Below, piece by piece: positions 56,020 to 64,000 of a stretch of 64,000 bases of DNA. Source of the stretch: Sphingomonas spermidinifaciens. GTDB taxonomy: Bacteria; Pseudomonadota; Alphaproteobacteria; Sphingomonadales; Sphingomonadaceae. Where the stretch lies: the NCBI RefSeq assembly GCF_002351485.1, contig NZ_NWMW01000003.1, positions 1 to 64,000 of the forward strand, given 5' to 3'. The position numbers and the translations under genes are program-made. The stretch's first letter is position 1. Every line of letters begins with the position of its first letter. The notes under the pieces were generated by a model that searched no databases, was not told where the DNA came from, and saw only the letters and a list, made by a program, of their open reading frames with translations.

Positions 56020-58806
56020 TCAGAAGCGGGTGCGCAGCGTCACGCCATAGGTGCGCGGCTCGGCCAGATATTGCGAGAAGATCTGGCGCCCGCCCGGGAA
56101 TTGCGGATCGACGAAGGGCGCACTGGTCGCCCCCGCCTGGAACGGCGAGTTGAACGCGACCTGGGCGTATTGCGTGTTGGTCAGGTTCTGCGCCCAGACC
56201 TCCAGCGCCCACAGCTCGTCGCGCCCGCGGATGCCGACGCGCGCGTTGACCAGGACGAAGCTGTCCTGCGCCTTTTGCGGGAACAGGTCGGACCCGGTGT
56301 TGAAGTCGTCCGTCACGCGCGTGTCGACATAGAACAGCCCCTGCAGCCCCGAGCTGCCGAGTTCGGGCGTCCACGACGCGCTCGCCGTCGCCACGATCTC
56401 GGGCGCGTTCGACAGCTGGCTGCCGGGCAGCACGCGCAGCGCCGGGTCGAGCGGCACGCCGCTTGCGCTGCCGACGAGATTCTCGCGGTAATGCGTGTCG
56501 GCATAGGTCACGCCGAGATTGAGGTTGACGTCGCGGGTCGGCCGCAGGCTGCCCTCGAGCTCGAGGCCCTGCGATACGACGCCGTACGTCACGTCGTCGG
56601 GCGCGCAGGCCCCCGTCGTCGCGCTCAGATCGCGGTCGGCGCCATTGAGGTCGCTCTTGCAGGCGTTGACCGTGGCGACGAGGAAGACCGCGCCGTTGAA
56701 GGTGTTGAGCTGGAAGTTCTTGAACTCCTGCCGGAACGCCGCCGCTGTGAGGGTGAAATTGCGCACCGACAGCTTGGCGCCGATTTCGTAGGCGTTGACG
56801 ATCTCGGGGTCGAACTGGAGGTTGCGCGTCAGTGCCTGCGGCCCGCCGAGCGAGGCGAAGCTCTGAAGCGGGTTCTTGAGAGCCGAGCGGTCGAGGTTGA
56901 AGCCGCCCGCCTTGTACCCGCGCGAGTAGCTGCCATAGACGAGCAGGTCGTCGGTCGGCTTCCACGACAGGACGGCAGTGCCGGTGAACTCGTCCTCATT
57001 GCGCTCATCGGCGATCTGCGTGCCGTTGATCTCGCTGGTCGAATTGCCCTGGCACGACAGGCCGATGATGCCCCCCGCCACCGCCGCCAGCGCCGGATTG
57101 GTCAGGAAGCTGCCCAGTGCCTGCTGGTTCTGGACGCAGGCAGTATTGTCGTTGGTGAAGGCAGCGTTCAGCCGCTTGCGCTCGTTGGTGTAGCGAAGGC
57201 CGAGCGTCAGATCGAGCGTGTCGGCCAGATGGATGATATTATGCGTGAAGAACGCATAGTTGCGGCTGTTCTGCTCATAGACGTCGACGATCGATCCGCG
57301 ATTGTTGATCCCGTCGAGAACGTCGAGCGCGCGGACGACCCCCGGCCCCGCCGGCCCCAGCGGCGACGGCACGGTCGGCACCTGGCCGTTGAGCACTGCG
57401 CGGCCGGTCGGACTGATGCACCCGGCACTCGTCGGCGAGTAGAGGCTTGCGAGCGCCCCGCCCGAGATGATGCGGCACGTCGCGAACCGCCCATATTGGT
57501 TGCCGAAGCGCAGGTTGTCGGTGACGGTCAGATCCTCGTTGGCATAGTAACCGCCCACCAGCCAGTCGAGCGTGCCGCCGAACGCCTCGCCCTGCAGCCG
57601 CAGCTCTTGGCTGAACGTCTCGAACCGGCGGCTCGAATTGCCGTCGGCGGCGCGATAGAGGATGTCGATCGTCGAATAGTCGGTGTCTGACCCCTGATCC
57701 GAGCGATAGTCGCGATAGCCGGTAATCGAGGTGAGCTTCGCCCCGCCGAAGTCCCAGTCGATCTGCGCCGAGATGCCCTTGTCCTCGGTCTCGCCGGCGA
57801 AGCTGCGGCCCGGCGTCGAGTAGATCGTCCGGTCGTAGCCCGGCGTGAACGACGCCAGCGGCTGGCCCAGGTCGCGCAGCACGTTGATGATGTTGTTGCC
57901 GCCCGGCAGTCCCGTCGTCAGCGGCGTCGCCGGGTTGTTGAGGTTGCCAACCGACGGCTCGACGGAGCGATCGACATAGGTCGCGCCGCAGCACCGCTCG
58001 TCGCGCTTGGTGTAGTCGCCGATGATACGGACGGTGAAGTCGCTGGTCGGTTCGAACAGGATCTGACCGCGCACGAACCAGCGGTCGCGGTTGTTGACGT
58101 CGACATTGTTGGCGACGTCGTTGTAGAAGCCGTCGCGCTTGACATAGACGCCGTCGACCCGTGCCGCGAGCGTCTGGCCAAGCGGCACGTTGAGCGCGCC
58201 CTGCAACCGCCAGAAATCATAATTGCCGTAGGTCGCCTCGGCCATGCCGTGGATGCCGCTGAAGCTCGGCTGCTTCGAGACGATGTTGATGATGCCGGCC
58301 GACGCGTTGCGGCCGAACAGCGTGCCCTGCGGCCCGCGCAACACCTCGATCCGGTCGATCTCGCCCAGTTCGTTGAGGCCGATGCCCGAACGCGAGCGAT
58401 AGACGCCGTCGATGAACACCGCGACCGAGCTTTCGAGGCCCGGATTGTCGCCGACCGTGCCGATGCCGCGGATGCGCGCCGATCCGTTCGCCTCGGTCCC
58501 CGTCGAGCTGACGAGCAGCGAGGGGGCCAGCTGGTTGAGTGCGCGGATGTCGGTTGCGCCCGACAGCTGCAGCGCCTCTGCGGAAACCGCCGACACCGCC
58601 ACGGGCACGTCGGTCAGGATCTGTGCGCGGCCTTGCGCCGTCACGATGATGTCGGCGGCCTCCTGTTCGGTCGTCGATGCCTGCTCGGTCGGGCTTGCCG
58701 GCTGGGCGGCCGGATCGGTCGCGGCCGTCTGCGCGGCGGCGGGCGATGCCCCGGCGAGCGCCAGCGCGGCAAGCCCGCACGCGGTCATCAACTGCGGCTT
58801 GGTCAT
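56020..58806 (-). CDS. TonB-dependent receptor
   Basis: A complete 928-residue outer-membrane receptor. From ATG 58806 behind GGAGGAGAGGA the signal sequence runs to about residue 26 (ASPAAAQ). TonB-box-like ADIIVTAQGR is at 51-60. The plug has EVLRGPQGTLFGRNASAG, and the barrel ends in TLRTRF with a terminal Phe. Substrate is unknown. The FadL-like catabolic genes next to it suggest an organic substrate, but that is inference. It is followed by a terminator. Confidence 0.95.
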   Translation of the reverse strand: MTKPQLMTACGLAALALAGASPAAAQTAATDPAAQPASPTEQASTTEQEAADIIVTAQGRAQILTDVPVAVSAVSAEALQLSGATDIRALNQLAPSLLVSSTGTEANGSARIRGIGTVGDNPGLESSVAVFIDGVYRSRSGIGLNELGEIDRIEVLRGPQGTLFGRNASAGIINIVSKQPSFSGIHGMAEATYGNYDFWRLQGALNVPLGQTLAARVDGVYVKRDGFYNDVANNVDVNNRDRWFVRGQILFEPTSDFTVRIIGDYTKRDERCCGATYVDRSVEPSVGNLNNPATPLTTGLPGGNNIINVLRDLGQPLASFTPGYDRTIYSTPGRSFAGETEDKGISAQIDWDFGGAKLTSITGYRDYRSDQGSDTDYSTIDILYRAADGNSSRRFETFSQELRLQGEAFGGTLDWLVGGYYANEDLTVTDNLRFGNQYGRFATCRIISGGALASLYSPTSAGCISPTGRAVLNGQVPTVPSPLGPAGPGVVRALDVLDGINNRGSIVDVYEQNSRNYAFFTHNIIHLADTLDLTLGLRYTNERKRLNAAFTNDNTACVQNQQALGSFLTNPALAAVAGGIIGLSCQGNSTSEINGTQIADERNEDEFTGTAVLSWKPTDDLLVYGSYSRGYKAGGFNLDRSALKNPLQSFASLGGPQALTRNLQFDPEIVNAYEIGAKLSVRNFTLTAAAFRQEFKNFQLNTFNGAVFLVATVNACKSDLNGADRDLSATTGACAPDDVTYGVVSQGLELEGSLRPTRDVNLNLGVTYADTHYRENLVGSASGVPLDPALRVLPGSQLSNAPEIVATASASWTPELGSSGLQGLFYVDTRVTDDFNTGSDLFPQKAQDSFVLVNARVGIRGRDELWALEVWAQNLTNTQYAQVAFNSPFQAGATSAPFVDPQFPGGRQIFSQYLAEPRTYGVTLRTRF

Positions 58807-59111
58807 ATCCTCTCCTCCCGGGCCACGCATTTATCGATGCGCGTACCCATTGCTCGAATAAGCGACGCTTGCGCCCGGACGTCAAGCGGTATCTGCACGT
58901 CTACGTCTGGCTTTTCCGGGACGTGTTGCCCGCATGTCATCATCCTAATTGAGCATACCCGGCTTCCGAAAAGTTGCACTTTGCAACTCGCGCCTGCGAC
59001 ATTTCGCGACAAACACGTCGGTCGGGCGACATATCGGTGCGACAGCGTGCGGCGATAACATGGCCACGACGCCGGGAATGGCCCCCGTCGCTTATGCTGG
59101 AGCTACCCCCA
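58807..59111. promoter_or_regulatory. Divergent control region with a 17-base palindrome
   Basis: This 305-base gap between the TonB receptor and the EF-hand gene holds no convincing gene. AGTTGCA-CTT-TGCAACT (58972-58988) is a perfect inverted repeat in its middle. It fits an operator for a dimeric regulator. GACATTTCGCGAC and GACATATCGG elements near 58998-59040 are less clear. Promoter boxes cannot be assigned with confidence. Confidence 0.5.
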
Positions 59112-59702
59112 ATGACCCGAACCACCCTGTACCGATGGATTGCCGCGCCCCTGCTTGGCGGTGCCGCACTTGCCGGCGTCGCCTACGCCGCACAGGATCC
59201 CGCGTCCCGCCCAGCCCCGCCGGCCACCCAGGCCGAGGCGATGGCGCGCGCCGACCAGCGCTTCGCCGCGCTCGACGCCAATCGCGACGGCCAGCTTACC
59301 GCCGACGAGTTCAAGGGTCGCCGTGCCGCTCGGATGATCGGCCGCGTCGATACCGACAAGAATGGCGCAGTCAGCCAGGCCGAATTCCGCGCCGCCGCGG
59401 CGCAGCGCTTCGCCCGCGTCGACGCCGATCGCGACGGCACGATCGAGCCCGGCGAGCGCCAGGCGATGCGCGGTAAAGGCGGCAAGCGCGGCGGCGGCAT
59501 GGGCATGCTCGCGCGGCTCGACACCGACCGCGACGGCGCGATCAGCCAGGCCGAGTTCGCGGCGGGTGCGCAGCAGCGGTTCCAGCGGATCGACACCAAT
59601 GGCGACGGCCGCATCGACGCTGCCGAGATGCAGGCCCGCGCCGATCGCCGTCAGGGCCCACGCCGCGGTCCCGGCACGCCGCCGCCGCCCTCCGGCGCCT
59701 GA
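59112..59702 (+). CDS. Exported EF-hand calcium-binding protein
   Basis: A 196-residue exported protein. The signal sequence (MTRTTLYRWIAAPLLGGAALAGVAYA) ends near residue 26. Five EF-hand loops follow: DANRDGQLTADE, DTDKNGAVSQAE, DADRDGTIEPGE, DTDRDGAISQAE and DTNGDGRIDAAE. A Gly/Lys/Arg-rich linker separates the third and fourth. It probably buffers or senses Ca2+ in the periplasm. It lies upstream of the two-component genes, which may regulate or accompany it. Confidence 0.93.
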   Translation: MTRTTLYRWIAAPLLGGAALAGVAYAAQDPASRPAPPATQAEAMARADQRFAALDANRDGQLTADEFKGRRAARMIGRVDTDKNGAVSQAEFRAAAAQRFARVDADRDGTIEPGERQAMRGKGGKRGGGMGMLARLDTDRDGAISQAEFAAGAQQRFQRIDTNGDGRIDAAEMQARADRRQGPRRGPGTPPPPSGA

Positions 59703-59798
59703 CGCCGGCGCGCCGGGCGGGCGAGCCTCCTCCCCGACGCCCGCCCGGCGCAACCTTCCGACTAGCCAAGCCGACCCCTCGCCTGCCAAGGTCCCAAC

Positions 59799-60518
59799 AT
59801 GGCCGAAATCCCGCATCTGCTCCTCGTCGACGATGAACGCTCGATCCGCGAGCCGCTCGCGCAGTACCTGACCAGGCAGGGCTTCCGCGTGACGCAGGCG
59901 GGCGATGCGGAGGGCGCACGCGCGCGCCTCGCCGCCTATGCTATAGACCTCGCCATTCTCGACATCATGATGCCGGGCGAGGACGGCCTCAGCCTCTGCC
60001 GCCATATCCGTGAGACGAGCGAGACGCCCGTCATCCTGCTGACCGCGCGCAGCGAGGAGACCGACCGCATTGTCGGGCTGGAGATGGGCGCCGACGATTA
60101 TGTCGTGAAGCCCTTCTCCCCGCGCGAGCTGCTCGCGCGGATCAAGGTGATCCTGCGCCGGGTCGCCTCCGGCGCCGTGCGGCAACATGCGCCGGAGGCA
60201 GGCGCCTACGCCTTTGCCGGCTGGGTGCTCAAGACCGGCGAGCGAACCCTGGTTGATCGCGAGGGCGTCGAGGTGCCGCTCTCAACCGGTGAGTACAACC
60301 TCCTCCTCGCGCTCGTCACGCGGCCGCGGCAGGTGCTGACGCGCGACCAGCTGCTCGACCTGACACAGGGGCGAGAGGCGGCGGCGTTCGACCGCGCGAT
60401 CGACAACCAGGTCAGCCGGCTTCGCAAGAAGATCGAGGGCGATCCCAAAAATCCCGCGATCATCAAGACCGTGTGGGGCGGCGGCTATACCCTCGCCGCC
60501 GAAGTCACCCGCCTGTGA
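59799..60518 (+). CDS. OmpR-family response regulator
   Basis: A 239-residue cytoplasmic regulator. The receiver has DDE acidic residues (D11, D12), the phosphoacceptor D55 (LDIMMPGEDG) and K104 (VVKPF). The C-terminal winged helix ends VWGGGYTLAAEV. Its stop overlaps the kinase GTG start, so the pair is translationally coupled. Signal is unknown. Confidence 0.94.
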   Translation: MAEIPHLLLVDDERSIREPLAQYLTRQGFRVTQAGDAEGARARLAAYAIDLAILDIMMPGEDGLSLCRHIRETSETPVILLTARSEETDRIVGLEMGADDYVVKPFSPRELLARIKVILRRVASGAVRQHAPEAGAYAFAGWVLKTGERTLVDREGVEVPLSTGEYNLLLALVTRPRQVLTRDQLLDLTQGREAAAFDRAIDNQVSRLRKKIEGDPKNPAIIKTVWGGGYTLAAEVTRL

Positions 60519-61867
60519 AGCTGCGGCTGGAGCCGCCGCGCAGCCTGTCGGGCCAGATCGCGCTGCTCGTCGCGGTCGCGCTCTTCGTCGCACAGGCGAT
60601 AAATTTCGGCCTCCTCTATCGCGAGCGGCGCGAACTGCGCTTCACCCAGATCGTCGTTCCGACGGTGACGCGCGTCGTCGACGCGGCCGAGCGCTATCAG
60701 GCGGGCCGCATCGCCCCGTTCGAGCGGCCGCGCTCGCGGCTCAAGATCGTTCCGAGCAATCCGGTGCCGCCGGGCCTGCCCCATGCCGAGGAGATCGAGG
60801 CGGGCATCCGCGCGGGCCTCGCCGACAGCAATGTCGAACATGGCCGCGTGGTCAGCGGCATCCGGCGCTTCAGCTCGAACGATCCGCGGCTTGCCGACAT
60901 GCGACCCGACCGTGCCCGCCGCCTCGCCAGCCTGGGCGCCGAGGTGATCGTCGGCGTCGAACTGCCCAATGGCCGCTGGCTGAGCCTCAACGGCCCTTGG
61001 CCGCGTACCGAGCAGGGACTGGTCTGGCAGCTGATCGCGCAGACGCTGATCCTTTATGCCGTCGTCCTGCTGCCCGTCCTGTGGATCGGCCGCCGCGTCG
61101 CACGTCCGCTGTCCGAGCTCACCGCCCGCGCCCGCGCCTTCGCCCCCGGCAGCGATCCCGAACCGATGGTCGAGCGCGGGCCGGGCGACCTGCGCGCGCT
61201 GATCGTTGCGTACAATGAACTCTCCGCCCGCGTGTCGGCGATGCTCGACGAGAAGGATCGCATGCTCGGTGCGATCGGCCACGACCTGCGCACCCCGCTC
61301 GCGGCGCTGCGCGTCCGGATCGAATCGGTCGATGACGATACCGACCGGCAGCGCATGGCCGACATCGTCGACGAGATGACGCGGACGCTTGAGGACATCC
61401 TCTCGCTTGCGCGGCTCGGGCGCCCGTCGGAGCCGCTTGCCGACGTCGATCTCGCCGCGCTGGTCGACGCGGTGGTCGAGGATTTCCGCGACCTCGACCA
61501 CGACGTCGCCTTTGACGAGGCCGAGCGCATCCGCATGCGCCTGCGCCCCAGCCTGATGCGGCGCGCCGTCCGCAACCTGATCGAGAACGCGATCAAATAT
61601 GCAGGCGCGGCGGAGGTGCAGATCAGCGTCGCGGCCAACCGCATCGTCATCGCCGTCTGCGACCGCGGCCCCGGTTTGCCGCCTGACAAGCTCGACGCGG
61701 TGTTCGACGCGTTCGTCCGCCTTGAAAGCTCGCGCAATCGCGACACGGGGGGCATCGGCCTCGGCCTCGCGCTCACCCGTGCGATCGTGCGCGATGCAGG
61801 CGGGCGGGTGACGCTCCAGAACCGCGATGGCGGCGGGCTGATCGCGCGGATCGAGCTCGACCGGTGA
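60515..61867 (+). CDS. Sensor histidine kinase
   Basis: A 450-residue inner-membrane kinase from GTG 60515, overlapping the regulator stop. Membrane helices are about 12-33 and 172-192, enclosing a periplasmic sensor of about 135 residues. A HAMP linker follows, then the H-box with H256 (IGHDLRTPLAALR), N-box NLIENAIKYA and G-boxes DRGPGLPP and GIGLGLALTRAIV. It phosphorylates the adjacent response regulator. The sensed signal is unknown. Confidence 0.94.
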   Translation: MKLRLEPPRSLSGQIALLVAVALFVAQAINFGLLYRERRELRFTQIVVPTVTRVVDAAERYQAGRIAPFERPRSRLKIVPSNPVPPGLPHAEEIEAGIRAGLADSNVEHGRVVSGIRRFSSNDPRLADMRPDRARRLASLGAEVIVGVELPNGRWLSLNGPWPRTEQGLVWQLIAQTLILYAVVLLPVLWIGRRVARPLSELTARARAFAPGSDPEPMVERGPGDLRALIVAYNELSARVSAMLDEKDRMLGAIGHDLRTPLAALRVRIESVDDDTDRQRMADIVDEMTRTLEDILSLARLGRPSEPLADVDLAALVDAVVEDFRDLDHDVAFDEAERIRMRLRPSLMRRAVRNLIENAIKYAGAAEVQISVAANRIVIAVCDRGPGLPPDKLDAVFDAFVRLESSRNRDTGGIGLGLALTRAIVRDAGGRVTLQNRDGGGLIARIELDR

Positions 61868-61910
61868 GCGTGGGGGAACCGGCCAGCGTGCGGGGGCTTT
61901 CAAAGACCCG

Positions 61911-62600
61911 ATGCTGAAGGTCGCGAGCTACAACATGCGCAAGGCGATCGGCACCGACCGTCGCCGCCGTCCCGAGCGCATCCTCGACGTGCTGGCCGAG
62001 ATCGACGCCGATATCGTCGCCCTGCAGGAAGCCGACCGCCGCTTCGGCACGCGCGCGGCGGTGCTCACCCCCCACCTCCTCGCCGAACACAGCGACTATC
62101 AGGCGGTACCCGTCGCCGTCCGCGCCGCCAGCATGGGGTGGCACGGCAACGTCCTTCTCGTGCGCAAGTCGGCGACGATTCTCGATGCCGAGCCGATCCA
62201 TCTACCGGCGCTCGAGCCCCGCGGTGCCGTCCGCGCCGACGTTCGCGTCGACGGGCGCGAGGTGCGCGTCGTCGGCATGCATCTCGACCTGTCGGGCCTG
62301 TGGCGGCGACGCCAGGGCAAGGCGGTACTGGACCACCTCGATGCTGCGCAGCATAAACTGCCCGCGGTGATGATGGGCGACCTCAACGAATGGCGGACGG
62401 CCGCCGGCTGCCTTCAGGATTTCGCGCGCGGGCACCGGATCGCGGAGACGGGGCCGAGCTTCCATGCGCGCCGCCCCGTCGGCCGGCTCGACCGGATCAT
62501 GGTCACCCCGGACCTGACCATCGCCGATTGCGGCGTGCACATGAGCGCGGCGGCGCGCGTCGCGTCCGATCACCTCCCGATCTGGGCACTGCTTCGCTGA
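61911..62600 (+). CDS. Endonuclease/exonuclease/phosphatase-family hydrolase
   Basis: A 229-residue EEP-fold protein. Metal-binding and catalytic motifs are SYNMRKAIG near the start, QEADRRFG, GDLNEW and SDHLPIW at the end. This family includes nucleases, phosphodiesterases and sphingomyelinase-like lipases; this member lacks an obvious signal peptide. Its stop overlaps the patatin start (TGATG), which hints at a shared lipid- or phosphodiester-processing role. Confidence 0.9.
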   Translation: MLKVASYNMRKAIGTDRRRRPERILDVLAEIDADIVALQEADRRFGTRAAVLTPHLLAEHSDYQAVPVAVRAASMGWHGNVLLVRKSATILDAEPIHLPALEPRGAVRADVRVDGREVRVVGMHLDLSGLWRRRQGKAVLDHLDAAQHKLPAVMMGDLNEWRTAAGCLQDFARGHRIAETGPSFHARRPVGRLDRIMVTPDLTIADCGVHMSAAARVASDHLPIWALLR

Positions 62601-64000
62601 TGCGCGACAAGGAACTGCGGCTTGCGCTGGTCTGCTACGGGGGCATCAGCCTCGCCGTCTACATGCACGGCATCACCAAGGAGCTTTGGCGGCTGCTGAG
62701 CGCCAGCCGCGCCTTTTGCGCCGGCGATCCGGCGGCGGGCGGCAGCCAGGGCATCTACCGCGCGCTGTTCGAGGAAGTGGCGGCGGCTTCGGGCGTGCGC
62801 TTGAGGGTGCTGACCGACATCCTCGCCGGCGCGAGCGCGGGCGGGATCAACAGCGTGTTCCTGGCCCGCGCGATCGATACCGGCGAGAGCCTCGACCCGC
62901 TGACCGAGCTGTGGCTGCGCGATGCCGATGTCGAGCGGCTGATCGACCCCGCACAGGCGCCCGGCCACGCGATGACAAAGTTCTGGGCACGTCCGCTCGC
63001 TTGGCTGGCGGCGGGAAGCGGCAAGCTGATCGACGAGACGGTCGAGGCGGGCGCCCGCGAGGAGGTTCACGCCAAGCTCGACCATTTCGTCCGCTCGCGA
63101 TGGTTCGAGCCGCCGTTCGGGGGCGAGCGGCTGTGCCACCTGATCCTCGACGCCTTCGACGCGATGGCGGCGGCGCCGGCCGGCCCGCGCCTGCTGCCCC
63201 CGGGCCAGCCGCTCGATTTGTTCGTCACCGTCACCGATTTCACCGGCCATCCCGAGCGGCTGCGGCTTCACTCGCCCGCCGAAGTGGTCGAGACCGAGCA
63301 TCGCCTCGTCCTGTCGTTCGCCTCGCAAGGTCGGCCGGGCGAGCGACTGGCCGCGGCACCGGACCTCACCTTCGCCGCGCGCGCGACGTCGAGCTTCCCG
63401 GGCGCCTTTCCGCCCTTCACCGTCGCCGAACTCGACCGCGTGATCGCCGCGCGCGGGGCGGCGTGGCCGTCGCGCGACGCCTTCCTCGCCCGCGCGATGC
63501 CGCGCCATGTCAGCGCACTCGGTGCCGAGCGGGCGGTGCTGATCGACGGATCGGTGCTCGCCAATGCCCCGTTCCGCCCCGCCATCGCGGCGCTGCGCGA
63601 ACGGCCGGCGCGGCGCCAGGTCGACCGGCGATTCGTCGTCATCGACCCGGCGCCCGGCTTTCGCTTCGCACTCAGCGGCGAGATCGACGGGGTACCCGGC
63701 TTTTTTCAGACGCTGATCGGCGCGCTGTCAGAGATCCCTCGCCAGCAGCCGATCCGCGACAGCCTCGAGACGCTGTCGGCCCGCTCGGCGCGGATCGAGC
63801 GGATGAACGCCATCCTCGAACAACTCCGCCCGGAAGTGGAGGGACAGGTCGAACGGCTGTTCGGCTACACCTTCCTCCTAGACTACCCAACGCCCAAGCG
63901 ACTGGCCGCATGGCGGCGCCGAGCGCAGGCGGCGGCGGCGACGCGCGCGGGTTATGGCCAGGCGGCCTACGGGCTCCTCAAGCTCGAGGGGGTGATCGAT
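62600..64000 (+). CDS. Patatin-like phospholipase (DUF3376 type), cut by the window end
   Basis: From ATG 62600 the frame stays open for 467 codons to the last base, so the C-terminus is missing. The N-terminal RLALVCYGGISLAVYMHGIT is the signature of patatin-related proteins with a DUF3376 tail. The Ser nucleophile is S79 in GASAG, and the catalytic Asp is D316 in IDGS. It probably hydrolyses lipid acyl esters. It is translationally coupled to the EEP-family gene. Confidence 0.9.
   Translation, partial: MRDKELRLALVCYGGISLAVYMHGITKELWRLLSASRAFCAGDPAAGGSQGIYRALFEEVAAASGVRLRVLTDILAGASAGGINSVFLARAIDTGESLDPLTELWLRDADVERLIDPAQAPGHAMTKFWARPLAWLAAGSGKLIDETVEAGAREEVHAKLDHFVRSRWFEPPFGGERLCHLILDAFDAMAAAPAGPRLLPPGQPLDLFVTVTDFTGHPERLRLHSPAEVVETEHRLVLSFASQGRPGERLAAAPDLTFAARATSSFPGAFPPFTVAELDRVIAARGAAWPSRDAFLARAMPRHVSALGAERAVLIDGSVLANAPFRPAIAALRERPARRQVDRRFVVIDPAPGFRFALSGEIDGVPGFFQTLIGALSEIPRQQPIRDSLETLSARSARIERMNAILEQLRPEVEGQVERLFGYTFLLDYPTPKRLAAWRRRAQAAAATRAGYGQAAYGLLKLEGVID

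Overview
This is a GC-rich (roughly two-thirds G+C by eye) alphaproteobacterial chromosome segment, most likely from the Sphingomonadaceae (Sphingomonas or a close relative). The reasons are a complete Entner-Doudoroff cluster (zwf-pgl-edd-glk-eda), two large TonB-dependent receptors of the sphingomonad type, a ROSE-type heat-shock leader, a secG-pyrG pair, and small dispersed inverted repeats of the 'GTCATCCCGGA...' and 'CTTGTCGAAGC' kind. Nearly all of it is compact housekeeping DNA. I see no phage, IS element or CRISPR array, and one tRNA (Asn-GTT).

Layout. 1-2.5 kb: two broken genes meet head to head, a DAACS symporter fragment and a TonB receptor lacking its C-terminus. 2.6-3.2 kb: hsp20 under an apparent sigma-32 promoter and a ROSE RNA thermometer. 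3.3-5.5 kb: pyrG and secG. 5.7-7.8 kb: MarR regulator, a degenerate NlpC/P60 protein and argC. 7.9-9.8 kb: a GGDEF-EAL phosphodiesterase. 9.9-11.7 kb: moaA-nadK. About 12 kb: a 59-residue membrane protein, tRNA-Asn and ferredoxin-NADP reductase. 13.2-19.1 kb: a tripartite RND efflux operon. 19.3-25.2 kb: the Entner-Doudoroff operon with repeats in its gaps. 25.3-29 kb: cation/proton antiporter, amino-acid permease and an exported methyltransferase-like protein. 29-34.6 kb: cyclophilin, malic enzyme and divergent mutS. 34.8-42.9 kb: glycine-zipper protein, OsmC, a glycosyltransferase, recG, sdhE and mfd. 43-46.3 kb: ahcY with a 20-bp palindromic operator, a desaturase-like remnant, yqgE, a peroxiredoxin and a stress-type membrane protein. 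46.3-52.2 kb: amn, an SDR enzyme, an alpha/beta hydrolase coupled to a decayed VapBC locus, asd and a second SDR. 52.2-56 kb: a double-TetR regulator divergent from acyl-CoA dehydrogenase and alcohol dehydrogenase. 56-58.8 kb: a complete TonB receptor. 59-64 kb: EF-hand protein, two-component system, EEP-family hydrolase and a patatin-like protein that runs off the window.

How the genes work together. The five ED genes take glucose to glucose-6-phosphate and on to pyruvate plus glyceraldehyde-3-phosphate. malic enzyme, sdhE, argC, asd, ahcY, amn and pyrG supply central and biosynthetic metabolism. mutS, recG and mfd form a loose repair set. Hsp20, OsmC, the peroxiredoxin and the 119-residue stress-type protein are protective genes, and the sequence suggests dedicated stress control for at least two of them. 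The TetR-SDR / acyl-CoA dehydrogenase-ADH block looks like a regulated catabolic locus of unknown substrate.

I found no clear new multi-gene system. The most unusual items are the broken-gene junction at 241-252, the exported methyltransferase, the tandem double-TetR regulator, the decayed VapBC locus whose toxin remnant overlaps a hydrolase start, the P60 protein without its catalytic cysteine, and several unassigned palindromic operators.
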